From contig DNHK01000426.1 in the NCBI GenBank assembly GCA_003485905.1, positions 1 to 6,669 of the forward strand: DNA of 6,669 nt, in the 5' to 3' direction. Below, piece by piece: positions 1 to 6,620 of the stretch. Every line of letters begins with the position of its first letter. The stretch's first letter is position 1. The notes beneath the pieces are model-generated. The model was not told the DNA's origin and did not search any database. It saw nothing but the letters and a program-made list of their open reading frames with translations. The translations under genes were made by a program, and so were the position numbers. The stretch is from Gammaproteobacteria bacterium (lineage in GTDB: Bacteria; Pseudomonadota; Gammaproteobacteria; Arenicellales; Arenicellaceae).

Positions 1-927
1 GAGTTGGTCAAACAGCTATTCGATTCGTTGGCGGGCACCTATGAATTGGAAGTTGTGCTGGTAAACGACTGCAGCCCAGATGATAACTCGGCGGATGTGT
101 GTCGAGATTTGACAGCGAATCGGAAAGATTTGGTATTCCTCAATTTGGCACGAAATTTTGGTGAACATAATGCTGTGATGGCTGGTTTGAATCATTGCAG
201 TGGCGATGCTGCCGTTATAATGGATGACGATTTTCAAAACCCTCCGTCAGATGTAATTAAGTTAGTCGACGAGTTGGCTAAGGGTTATGACGTTGTGTAC
301 TCGGCGTACACCAAAAAAGAACATCATTTCTTTCGCAATATTGGTAGTCGCTTCAACGGATGGGTTGCATCGATGCTAATAGGCAAGCCCCGCGAGTTGT
401 ATTTGTCTTCCCATAAGGCAATTAATCGGTTTTTGATCGACGAAGTTGTTAAATACCAGGGACCATATCCTTATATCGATGGGTTAATATTCCGAATTAC
501 CCGCAATTATTCGACTGTGACCGTTGCGCATTCGGCCAGACAGCAGGGCCAATCGGGTTATACCTTCAAGAAGTTGGTTTCGCTCTGGCTCAATATGTTC
601 ACTAATTTTTCGATATTGCCGTTAAGACTCGCCGTTCTTGCGGGTTTGGTGTTTTCGCTAATTGGGCTTATCGCGGCAGGGGTGTTTTTTGTCGAAAAGC
701 TCACCAATCCAGATATGCCAGCAGGTTGGGCCTCATTAATTATTACGCTGCTGATTGTTTCCGGAGTGCAATTATTTACCATTGGCACTCTGGGCGAGTA
801 CCTGGGTCGGTTATTTTTGCAGGTGAACGGGCAACCACAGTTTGTAGTGCGGGAAAAGATAGCGCGTGAAAAAAGAGCCTGTGAAAAAACGGATAGATCA
901 GCGACGCATGCACAAGGTGGTAGTTAA
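1..927 (+). CDS. Polyprenyl-phosphate glycosyltransferase, family 2 (ArnC/GtrB-like), 5' end cut by the window
   Basis: Membrane-anchored GT2 enzyme expected to move a sugar from a nucleotide donor to undecaprenyl phosphate at the cytoplasmic face. The reading frame is open from base 1, and 308 residues are visible. About 20-30 N-terminal residues with the first beta strand of the GT-A fold are missing, so the TTG at base 4 is not the true start. Visible marks, counting from the first codon: the nucleotide-binding strand ending VLVNDCSPDD (about 19-28), the DxD-type metal site MDDDFQ (74-79) followed by NPP, and an RQQGQSGYTFKK segment (about 180-191) typical of the family. Two C-terminal membrane helices follow (about 206-231 and 242-263), then GEYLGRLF, the usual juxtamembrane motif, and a charged tail. 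The order of GT-A domain plus two helices is that of ArnC, GtrB and dolichol-phosphate mannose synthase-like proteins. The sugar is unknown. Three bases separate it from the next gene. Confidence 0.93.
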   Translation, partial: ELVKQLFDSLAGTYELEVVLVNDCSPDDNSADVCRDLTANRKDLVFLNLARNFGEHNAVMAGLNHCSGDAAVIMDDDFQNPPSDVIKLVDELAKGYDVVYSAYTKKEHHFFRNIGSRFNGWVASMLIGKPRELYLSSHKAINRFLIDEVVKYQGPYPYIDGLIFRITRNYSTVTVAHSARQQGQSGYTFKKLVSLWLNMFTNFSILPLRLAVLAGLVFSLIGLIAAGVFFVEKLTNPDMPAGWASLIITLLIVSGVQLFTIGTLGEYLGRLFLQVNGQPQFVVREKIAREKRACEKTDRSATHAQGGS

Positions 928-930
928 TAG

Positions 931-1917
931 ATGTTAGATACCTTGCAAAACAAAAACGTCCTCGTTACCGGAGGCTTGGGGTTTATTGGTAGCAATTTGG
1001 CGATTCGATTGGTCGAGCTAGGTGCGAACGTCACGGTCATCGATTCGCTGATTCCTGAGTCAGGCGGAAATAAGTTTAATGTTTCGCCAATCGAATCCGA
1101 GATCGAAATAAATAACGGCGATTTACGCGACGCTGAAATGTTGAGCAAGGCGGTCGTAGGAATGGATTACGTGTTCCATCTTGCTGGTCAGGTAAGTCAC
1201 GGAGACAGTATGCGTGACCCAGAGCTCGATTTAGGTATGAACTGTATAAGTTCTCTAAATCTTGTGGAAGCCTGCCGGCACAACTGTCCAGACACGCGAA
1301 TAGTTTATACGTCTACTCGGCAAGTTTACGGCGTGCCGCAAGAGTTGCCTGTGACGGAAGCGCACCCAACATTGCCGGTTGATGTAAATGGGATAAACAA
1401 GTTGGCCGCTGAGTATTATCATTTGTTGTACGACCGTACTTACGGTTTAAAATCCACCGTGTTGCGGCTGACTAATACCTATGGGCCACGGCAGCAGATT
1501 CGCAATAATCGTCAGGGTTTTGCCGGAATTTTTATTCGAAAATCATTGCAAGGTGAGGCGATTCAGATATTTGGCGACGGCGAGCAGCGCCGCGACTTTA
1601 ATTATGTTGACGATGTAGTGGAGGCTATTTTATTGGCTGGCTGTAATGAGGCCTGCTTTGGTGATGTGTTTAATTTGGGTGCTCCAGCACATTATTCCTT
1701 AAACGAATTTATTGATGCACTGAAAACATATAGAGATTTCGAATCTTCCAAGATTAGTTTTCCAGACGATAAAAAACTAATCGATATTGGGGATTACTAC
1801 GGTGATTATTCCGCATTTAAGCGGGTGACGGGATGGGACCCTAAAGTGGATCTAAACGAGGGGTTGGGGCGCACGCTGGAGTTTTATCAAAAATATCAGA
1901 AAGTCTATTTGTCGTGA
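931..1917 (+). CDS. NAD-dependent sugar epimerase/dehydratase, extended SDR family
   Basis: A 328-residue extended short-chain dehydrogenase/reductase acting on a nucleotide sugar in the cytoplasm, probably as a 4-epimerase or dehydratase supplying the amino-sugar branch. The Rossmann motif G14-x-x-G17-x-x-G20 lies in VTGGLGFIGSN, D38 ends the second strand as expected for NAD binding, and HLAGQ (83-87) is the third-strand loop. The VYTSTRQVYG strand (125-134) carries the Ser/Thr of the triad. The C-terminal substrate part has RLTNTYGPR (179-187), IFGDGEQRRDF (213-223) and YVDDVVEA (225-232). Oddity: the YxxxK motif reads NGINK (153-157), so the catalytic Tyr is Asn153. I recall related SDRs sharing this NGINK form, so it is probably a subfamily trait rather than a damaged gene. 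The ATG at 931 has AAGGTGG at 914-920 as ribosome site. The product's exact reaction cannot be told from sequence. Confidence 0.93.
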   Translation: MLDTLQNKNVLVTGGLGFIGSNLAIRLVELGANVTVIDSLIPESGGNKFNVSPIESEIEINNGDLRDAEMLSKAVVGMDYVFHLAGQVSHGDSMRDPELDLGMNCISSLNLVEACRHNCPDTRIVYTSTRQVYGVPQELPVTEAHPTLPVDVNGINKLAAEYYHLLYDRTYGLKSTVLRLTNTYGPRQQIRNNRQGFAGIFIRKSLQGEAIQIFGDGEQRRDFNYVDDVVEAILLAGCNEACFGDVFNLGAPAHYSLNEFIDALKTYRDFESSKISFPDDKKLIDIGDYYGDYSAFKRVTGWDPKVDLNEGLGRTLEFYQKYQKVYLS

Positions 1918-3062
1918 ATAAAGTCCAATCGTTCGATTATCTCGAGCAATATGCCGAGATAGAATCTGAAATCGATGTGGCGATTAAGCGTGTGTTGAAA
2001 TCTGGCCGCTTGGTACTGGGCCAAGAAGTATCGGCGTTTGAAGCTGAGTTTGCGGCTTGGCTGAGTAGAACCGGCGAAGAGGGAGCTACGTCGGTAGCGC
2101 AGGACGCTTTTGGTGTAGGTGTAAATAGCGGTACCGATGCTCTGGTTGTTGCTCTTATGGCTTTAGGGGTTGGCGAAGGGCATGAAGTCATCACAGTAGC
2201 CAACACCGCAGTGCCGACAGTATCTGCAATTGCAGCTGTAGGAGCGAAAGCCAAGTTTTGCGATATTGATGCCGACACTTGCTTAATGGATTTGGAGAAA
2301 ATCGAAGCCTGCATCACTGATAAAACCCGGGCAATTATTCCAGTGCATCTATTCGGTAACGTTGTTGACGTTCCAAAGCTACGTTCGTTGGTTGCTGGCA
2401 AGAATATAAAAATAATTGAGGATTGCGCTCAAAGCCATGGCGCAACACTTAATGGGGTGTCTGTCGGTACAATGGGTGATATCGGAGCATTTTCATTTTA
2501 CCCCACCAAAAACCTCGGAGCTTACGGTGATGCTGGCTTGTGCCTTTCATCGGATGCTAATTTAGCAGAGCTTATGCGTAGCGTTCGAATGTACGGATTC
2601 ACCGACCGTCAGTATTGTGTGCGACCAGGTATTAACAGTCGGCTTGATGAGCTTCAAGCTGCAATACTTCGGGTTAAGTTGAGCAAGTTAGACCACTATA
2701 TTGAGCGTCGCCGTGCGATTGCAGGCCAGTATCTGGATCAACTGCATCCGTCGATTCAGGTTGTTCGCCCCTCATTGGGTGCGCAGCACGCATATCATCA
2801 GTTCGTAATTAAACTAAGCAATCGAGATGCTGGTAAACAAGAATTAGAGCACGTGGGAATCTCAACGGCAATTCATTACCCATGGCCATTGCATACCATG
2901 AGTGGTTTTAGCAATTTAAATTACGTTGAAGGCGACCTTCCGGTAACCGAAGCATCGGCTAATCAGATTTTATCTTTACCCATTTACCCTGAAATGAACG
3001 AGTCTCAGCTTGAACAAGTCTGCAGCGCGATTAACCAATTAGTGGACGAGCTCGCTGGCTAA
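1914..3062 (+). CDS. DegT/DnrJ/EryC1/StrS family PLP-dependent sugar aminotransferase
   Basis: A 382-residue fold-type I aminotransferase that would convert a keto nucleotide sugar to an amino sugar, with PLP as cofactor and usually glutamate as donor. The family landmarks occur in order: the N-terminal IESEIDVAIKRVLKSGRLVLG block (about 16-36), the phosphate-binding NSGTDAL (71-77), IIEDCAQSHG (167-176) with Asp170 facing the pyridine nitrogen, and FSFYPTKNLGAYGDAG (193-208) with the Schiff-base Lys199. RPGINSRLDELQAAIL and the IHYPWPLH segment follow, as in ArnB, RmlB-linked QdtB and DesV relatives. The GTG start at 1914 overlaps the previous TGA (GTGA), and the N-terminus fits the usual family start, so it is well supported although the ribosome site is weak. 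Residues about 52-66 look like an extra loop absent from most relatives. Whether the amino group goes to C3 or C4 cannot be decided. Confidence 0.95.
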   Translation: MNKVQSFDYLEQYAEIESEIDVAIKRVLKSGRLVLGQEVSAFEAEFAAWLSRTGEEGATSVAQDAFGVGVNSGTDALVVALMALGVGEGHEVITVANTAVPTVSAIAAVGAKAKFCDIDADTCLMDLEKIEACITDKTRAIIPVHLFGNVVDVPKLRSLVAGKNIKIIEDCAQSHGATLNGVSVGTMGDIGAFSFYPTKNLGAYGDAGLCLSSDANLAELMRSVRMYGFTDRQYCVRPGINSRLDELQAAILRVKLSKLDHYIERRRAIAGQYLDQLHPSIQVVRPSLGAQHAYHQFVIKLSNRDAGKQELEHVGISTAIHYPWPLHTMSGFSNLNYVEGDLPVTEASANQILSLPIYPEMNESQLEQVCSAINQLVDELAG

Positions 3063-3436
3063 TGTTGGCAAATAAAGGCCTTAGATTTCTAGTTGCAGGT
3101 GCGGCCAATACAGCGGTCAATTACAGCCTGTTCGTGCTGTTGGTGTATGTTGGCGTGCACTACAACATTGCATTGGTGATCGAATATGTTTGTGGAATTT
3201 GCCTGGGGTATGTTCTGAATCGTTACTGGACATTTTCTTCGACCACAAGCAAACGAAAAGACTTTCCAAGATATATAGCACTTTATGTCGCTGTGTTTCT
3301 GTTAAACGCCGTAATTCTAAATGCCCTGGTTTTGTTCGATATTGCCGGGCCCATCGTTGGTCAATTAATTGCCTTGTGTGCTGCCACGTTATTGAGTTTT
3401 CAGTTGCAGAACAAATGGGTATTTGCAGGTAAGTAA
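3062..3436 (+). CDS. GtrA-family membrane protein (putative lipid-linked sugar flippase)
   Basis: A 124-residue protein that is almost entirely membrane helices: about 8-30, 34-54, 70-90 and 96-116. This is the four-helix GtrA architecture and the usual family length. Typical blocks are RFLVAGAANTAVNY (8-21) in helix 1, GYVLNRYWTF (49-58) after helix 2, and LSFQLQNKWVF (111-121) at the C-terminus. GtrA proteins are thought to help translocate undecaprenyl-phosphate-linked sugars across the inner membrane, and their genes commonly sit beside a GtrB-like family 2 glycosyltransferase. Here that partner is the enzyme ending at base 927, with the two sugar-making genes in between. The ATG shares one base with the aminotransferase stop (TAATG), so translation is probably coupled. 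The flippase role itself is inferred from family knowledge. Confidence 0.93.
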   Translation: MLANKGLRFLVAGAANTAVNYSLFVLLVYVGVHYNIALVIEYVCGICLGYVLNRYWTFSSTTSKRKDFPRYIALYVAVFLLNAVILNALVLFDIAGPIVGQLIALCAATLLSFQLQNKWVFAGK

Positions 3437-3453
3437 GTGATCGGTGCCGGACA

Positions 3454-4212
3454 ATGCTAGATAGACAGATTGAATACCTGAAAATGGCCGAAGTGGAAGA
3501 GAGCATGTGGTGGTATCGCAGCTTGCATGCTTTAGTTACAGATACATTAGCCAGGCAAAACGTCACTACCGATGCTCAAATTTTAGACGCTGGTTGCGGC
3601 ACTGGCGGCTTGTTGTTGCACTTGAAGAAGCAAGGGTTTGCTAATACAGCTGGTTTCGATCTTTCTCCTGATGCCGTCGACGCATGTAAACATCGTGGGC
3701 TGGATGTGACGCAAGGTGACTTAAGCAATGTCGATCAGTTATTCGAAGGCAGTACATTTGATGTGATTATTAGTAATGACACGCTTTGCTACTTTGATGA
3801 TGCCGGTTGTACAGATCTTTTAGCTAAATTTGAAAAGCTACTTCGGCCTGGCGGCATATTGATATTAAACTTACCCGCGCTCAAAGCATTTTCTGGCATG
3901 CATGATTTGGGGGTAGGCATTAAACAGCGATTCGATCGAGGTCATGTGAATACTTTAGTTGAATCGTCTGCATTGCAGATAGAACGTAAGGTGTATTGGC
4001 CCTTCCTTGTCTCGCCATTGGTGTATGCGGTGAGAAGCATTCAGCGATTACGGCTAAAATTAAACCCTAACGTTGCAATTAAGTCAGATGTTGAGCTGCC
4101 GGCTGCGCCTGTGAATTATTTATTGGAGAAACTTACGCTACTGGAAAACCAGATTTTGGCGCATAAACCTTTTGGCAGCTCTCTGTTTGTTGTGGCTAAG
4201 AAACGGCAATAG
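3454..4212 (+). CDS. Class I SAM-dependent methyltransferase
   Basis: A 252-residue cytoplasmic methyltransferase with the Rossmann-like SAM fold. Motif I is ILDAGCGTGG (43-52). The acidic residue ending strand 2 is in GFDLSP (67-72), GDLSN (88-92) fits motif II, and FDVIISNDTLCYFDD (102-116) fits the motif IV strand. LRPGGILILNLP (130-141) is the post-strand-5 loop of Methyltransf_11/25-type enzymes. The C-terminal part (about 178-252) holds a hydrophobic, membrane-hugging segment YWPFLVSPLVYAVRSIQRL and ends with KPFGSSLFVVAKK, a closing pattern I associate with methyltransferases in lipid-linked sugar clusters. The acceptor is not evident. Given its place after GtrA, an O- or N-methylation of the sugar or of the lipid-linked intermediate is a reasonable guess. 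The start ATG lies 17 nt after the previous stop and has only a weak ribosome site. Confidence 0.92.
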   Translation: MLDRQIEYLKMAEVEESMWWYRSLHALVTDTLARQNVTTDAQILDAGCGTGGLLLHLKKQGFANTAGFDLSPDAVDACKHRGLDVTQGDLSNVDQLFEGSTFDVIISNDTLCYFDDAGCTDLLAKFEKLLRPGGILILNLPALKAFSGMHDLGVGIKQRFDRGHVNTLVESSALQIERKVYWPFLVSPLVYAVRSIQRLRLKLNPNVAIKSDVELPAAPVNYLLEKLTLLENQILAHKPFGSSLFVVAKKRQ

Positions 4213-4227
4213 TTAAATATCAAATCA

Positions 4228-4240
4228 AAGAGGCGCTCTT
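4228..4240 (+). promoter_or_regulatory. Ribosome binding site inside a small hairpin before a TTG start
   Basis: AAAGAGG at about 4227-4233 is the best ribosome site in the 30-nt gap and lies 9 nt before the TTG at 4243. The same bases form a short perfect inverted repeat, AAGAG (4228-4232) and CTCTT (4236-4240) with a GCG loop. The stem would bury most of the ribosome site. With only five pairs it is weak, and its effect on translation is inferred. Confidence 0.4.
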
Positions 4241-4242
4241 AA

Positions 4243-5853
4243 TTGTTTTCACCGAAGTTATATACCTTTAACTATTGGCTCTTGCGAATACCAAAAGCAG
4301 CCGAAATAGGTGTGGCAGTAGTGTTATGCGCCGCATTGGGTGTATTTCTGGCCTTGTCTTTATACACATGGCCATCAGCCGCAGACGATTTATGCCTGGC
4401 TAATTATTTTGAAGAATACGGCGTATTTGGCGGGTTATACGGAAAGTACATGCTATGGAGTGGTGGCTATAGTTCGATTTTCCTTATGGGTGCAATGCCC
4501 CAGTTAGGTGATCTATTCGGCAGCTATTATTTATTCTATAAAATACTACCGCTTACCTTTGTTTTGTTGACGGTGTGGGCGAGCACCGCGTTGTTCAGAA
4601 CGATTTTACCTGCTTCTATCTCGGCAGCAAGATGTTGGTTGCTGGGGCTTGGATTCACGGTTTTGTTTCTGTCGAGCATGCCTAGCGTGGCTACAGGCTT
4701 TTACTGGTTTTCCAGCGCTGCAAAGTATCAGGGCGGCAATCTTCTTATCATTTGTCAGTTGCTTATTTTTAGTCGGTTGGTCAAATCAGCAGCCGAGCCC
4801 TTGCGGGCACGAACTAAAGAGTTTGTAGTGGCCGCGACATGTATAGCGTTTGGCGTAGGGTTTTCTGAAACCCAAATGGTGGTGATTTATGCGCTTGTAA
4901 CCTTGATGTGTTTTTGGCGGATGTCGGTTGAAGATAAAGATTCTAGAGTGAAGTGGGTTTGGCTTGGTTTGTTTATCTTGATGAACTGTTTCGTTGCTAT
5001 TTATATTCTCGCTCCAGGTAACAGCTTGCGCTCGGAGGTTGAAGGCTTAACCGTAATTACGCCAGAGATTATCTTAGACGCTATTCACGCGAGTATTATC
5101 ATTGGAATTGAAGTTATTGATGAATATTTGGCGTTACCCCAACTTTGGTGGTTTAGTGCATTGTTAGTGCTGATGTTTCTGAGCGCCGGTAGTGAGAGCT
5201 ATTCTGCAGTTACTGGATCAACAGATGGTGAATTAGAGGGTAGAGGAACAAGAAGTCTACATGGTGGATACATAGCGTTAGGCGTATTAGCGTGCCTGCT
5301 AATGCCTATCGCATTGCAGTTTCCGTCCCTACTGCTTTTAGCGGTTCCACCGCCATTGCGCATCGCAAACGTAATCTTATTTTTATGTTTACTAAGTTGG
5401 TGTGTGACGCTGGCCTTGCTAGTGCGGTGGGTGTTAGAAAAATATTCCAGCCGAGTAGGGCGCATATTAAGTACAGGTATCTCGGCAGAAATAGTTTGTG
5501 CCTGGGCGAGTGCGGGGTTGTTAGTAGGTTTTGCAAGCCATGCGCTTGCTTCGTTTAATATACAAACCGCGTACTCTGATCTGACTGAGGTCGCTCCTGC
5601 ATATAATCACTTTATGTATGATCGTTACCAGGAGCTAAACGTGGCCAAGGATAGCGGAAACTTATTTGTGGTATCGCAATATCCAAATCCACCGCAGACG
5701 ATTCACTCTCTGGATATTGTCTCACCCGACAGCGGTCTCGACTTTACCTTGTGCTTCGCTGAGTATTTTGGGGTAGGCATACAAGTAATTGATGATACTG
5801 GCGTTATAGGTGAATACATCGAGAACCCGTTTAATAGCGAGGTGGAACGGTGA
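4243..5853 (+). CDS. Polytopic membrane protein, probable GT-C-type glycosyltransferase (DUF6056-like)
   Basis: A 536-residue inner-membrane protein with roughly ten hydrophobic helices, among them about 20-41, 98-118, 131-150, 193-224, 237-258, 301-316, 343-362, 376-396 and 410-433. The first outer loop carries PSAADDLC (44-51). An acidic pair just after helix 1 is the usual site of the catalytic Asp in GT-C enzymes. GFYWFSSAAKYQ (152-163), LAPGN plus R263 (256-263), and a C-terminal soluble tail with DRYQEL and FAEYFGVGIQVID (505-517) resemble DUF6056-type proteins as I remember them. If so, it would take a sugar from a polyprenyl carrier and transfer it in the periplasm, as ArnT and phage Gtr proteins do. 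TTG is chosen as start because AAAGAGG precedes it and the next in-frame ATG is at residue 70, beyond helix 1. A polar stretch at 317-342 separates two helices. An uncharacterised membrane role cannot be excluded. Confidence 0.8.
   Translation: MFSPKLYTFNYWLLRIPKAAEIGVAVVLCAALGVFLALSLYTWPSAADDLCLANYFEEYGVFGGLYGKYMLWSGGYSSIFLMGAMPQLGDLFGSYYLFYKILPLTFVLLTVWASTALFRTILPASISAARCWLLGLGFTVLFLSSMPSVATGFYWFSSAAKYQGGNLLIICQLLIFSRLVKSAAEPLRARTKEFVVAATCIAFGVGFSETQMVVIYALVTLMCFWRMSVEDKDSRVKWVWLGLFILMNCFVAIYILAPGNSLRSEVEGLTVITPEIILDAIHASIIIGIEVIDEYLALPQLWWFSALLVLMFLSAGSESYSAVTGSTDGELEGRGTRSLHGGYIALGVLACLLMPIALQFPSLLLLAVPPPLRIANVILFLCLLSWCVTLALLVRWVLEKYSSRVGRILSTGISAEIVCAWASAGLLVGFASHALASFNIQTAYSDLTEVAPAYNHFMYDRYQELNVAKDSGNLFVVSQYPNPPQTIHSLDIVSPDSGLDFTLCFAEYFGVGIQVIDDTGVIGEYIENPFNSEVER
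5839..5842 (+). promoter_or_regulatory. Ribosome binding site (GAGG) for the GTG start at 5850
   Basis: GAGG ends 7 nt before the GTG that overlaps the preceding TGA as GTGA. The site lies inside the last codons of the upstream gene, which supports this GTG as the true start and suggests translational coupling between the polytopic protein and the single-pass protein. Confidence 0.6.
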
Positions 5854-6530
5854 CAGACATTTCTAGCCAATCAAACGATAAGCCACGCGCTGACTTTTTG
5901 GTCTACACCGCGTACTTCGGATGGGCCTCCTTGCTAGCACTGCTGATTTACTTTTATATTGTTTCAGGGACTGCCAGTTGGTCCGAGGTGCAAGTTTACT
6001 GGCCAACAGATCCCGGGCCTTCTTATTCGGAAGCAAATTCTTCAACGCAGTGCGCTTACCTAGATGGCGATTGGCACCAATATCGATTTGCCGTGGGCGA
6101 CGATCAAAATTCGCTTAAGCGCTTAAGGCTAGATTTTGTGCATCAGTATTTTGTCGCCTCAGCGGTTGAGGTGAGAGGTTTAAAGTTGATGCCTGCAGAG
6201 TCTGCGACTGACTATGTGACAGCGGACATGACCGGGATTGAATGCACCTCATGTAGTTACACGCAAAATGACGGGCAATTTTATATTGATGACATAGAGT
6301 TTGATCCTTACCTGGAATTCAGCTTCGAAGCGGCTACGGTACAACAGCCTGAATTGGATACGGAACCTAGCGAGGTCATGGGAGGAGGCCTCCCTTTCAA
6401 ATTTATAGAATTGGAAATTCGTATTGAGCCAAGACGGCCGAATCCATTGGATTGGTTTTCGGCAGTAACCGACAAAACTAATATGTATTCAGCCTGTGGG
6501 CTAAGTCGATATAGTCTAAATACGCCTTAG
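5850..6530 (+). CDS. Single-pass membrane protein with a periplasmic beta-rich domain, function unknown
   Basis: This 226-residue protein has a short polar N-terminus, one membrane helix (about 22-39) and a soluble part predicted to face the periplasm. Residues about 45-195 look like a beta-sandwich: VQVYWPTDPGPSYSEA (47-62), WHQYRFAV (75-82), LKRLRLDF (89-96), VEVRGLKLM (106-114), and a closing strand LPFKFIELEIRIEP (181-194). The pattern of an aromatic-rich first strand, then an LRLD strand, then xVxIxxIxL recalls the domain in many membrane proteins of O-antigen and cell-wall glycan loci, but I cannot name a family with certainty. A Cys pair (C132, C135) could form a disulfide. The tail after residue 200 is short and low in recognisable structure; relatives of this domain are often followed by further membrane helices, so a 3' truncation is possible. 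The GTGA overlap ties it to the preceding GT-C-like gene, hinting at a partner role. Confidence 0.8.
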   Translation: MTDISSQSNDKPRADFLVYTAYFGWASLLALLIYFYIVSGTASWSEVQVYWPTDPGPSYSEANSSTQCAYLDGDWHQYRFAVGDDQNSLKRLRLDFVHQYFVASAVEVRGLKLMPAESATDYVTADMTGIECTSCSYTQNDGQFYIDDIEFDPYLEFSFEAATVQQPELDTEPSEVMGGGLPFKFIELEIRIEPRRPNPLDWFSAVTDKTNMYSACGLSRYSLNTP

Positions 6531-6533
6531 CCC
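6498..6533 (+). terminator. Inverted repeat at the operon's 3' end, possible weak terminator
   Basis: GGGCTAAGTCG (6498-6508) and CGCCTTAGCCC (6523-6533) form an 11-bp stem with one mismatch; the outer eight pairs are perfect. The loop is 14 nt and AT-rich. The stem spans the stop codon of the last gene. No T run follows on the + strand, so a standard Rho-independent terminator is not supported. It could instead stabilise the 3' end of the mRNA or be a repeat element. Confidence 0.35.
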
Positions 6534-6572
6534 ATTCTAAAAACTCTTTAGGCAAGCTAAGTATTTGTCGAT

Positions 6573-6586
6573 TTGACCTGAATCAA
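6573..6586 (+). promoter_or_regulatory. FNR/ANR/DNR-type operator (TTGAC-N4-ATCAA)
   Basis: TTGACCTGAATCAA differs from the FNR-family consensus TTGAT-N4-ATCAA at one position and fits the common Pseudomonas-type ANR form TTGAY-N4-RTCAA. It lies between the end of the glycan operon and the right edge, so it most likely controls the next gene to the right in response to low oxygen or nitrogen oxides. Its centre is at 6579.5. The match is visible; binding is inferred. Confidence 0.6.
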
Positions 6587-6608
6587 GATGAGGTCCAGTC
6601 GTTTTGGG

Positions 6609-6614
6609 TAGCAT
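6609..6614 (+). promoter_or_regulatory. Candidate -10 element of a class II FNR/ANR promoter
   Basis: If the operator at 6573-6586 is centred at -41.5, as in class II FNR promoters, the -10 hexamer should cover 6609-6614 and transcription should start near 6621. The hexamer there is TAGCAT, matching TATAAT at four of six positions including the two most conserved ends. The geometry is good, but a hexamer this short can match by chance. Confidence 0.4.
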
Positions 6615-6620
6615 CAAGAC

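Noticed and set aside
4..6. TTG as the start of the first glycosyltransferase
   Set aside because: The frame is open to base 1, and the first strand of the GT-A fold would be missing; the gene is cut by the window edge.
1937..2401. A 154-codon open frame on the - strand
   Set aside because: It lies wholly inside the aminotransferase gene, whose motifs are clear, and the antisense product is Ser/Thr/Ala-rich with no domain signal.
3117..3566. A 149-codon - strand frame crossing the GtrA/methyltransferase junction, and an 80-codon + frame at 3190-3432
   Set aside because: Both overlap well-supported genes in other frames and show no recognisable protein features.
6380..6395. GGGAGGAGGCCTCCC palindromic stretch
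   Set aside because: It encodes the Met-Gly-Gly-Gly-Leu-Pro turn inside the last gene, with no T run and no start codon at ribosome-site distance that opens a gene.
6478..6582. A 34-codon - strand frame ending LAHRLNTY, considered as a transposase or other gene remnant
   Set aside because: It is short, has no start, and its upstream end is a stop within the FNR-like box; no family is recognisable.
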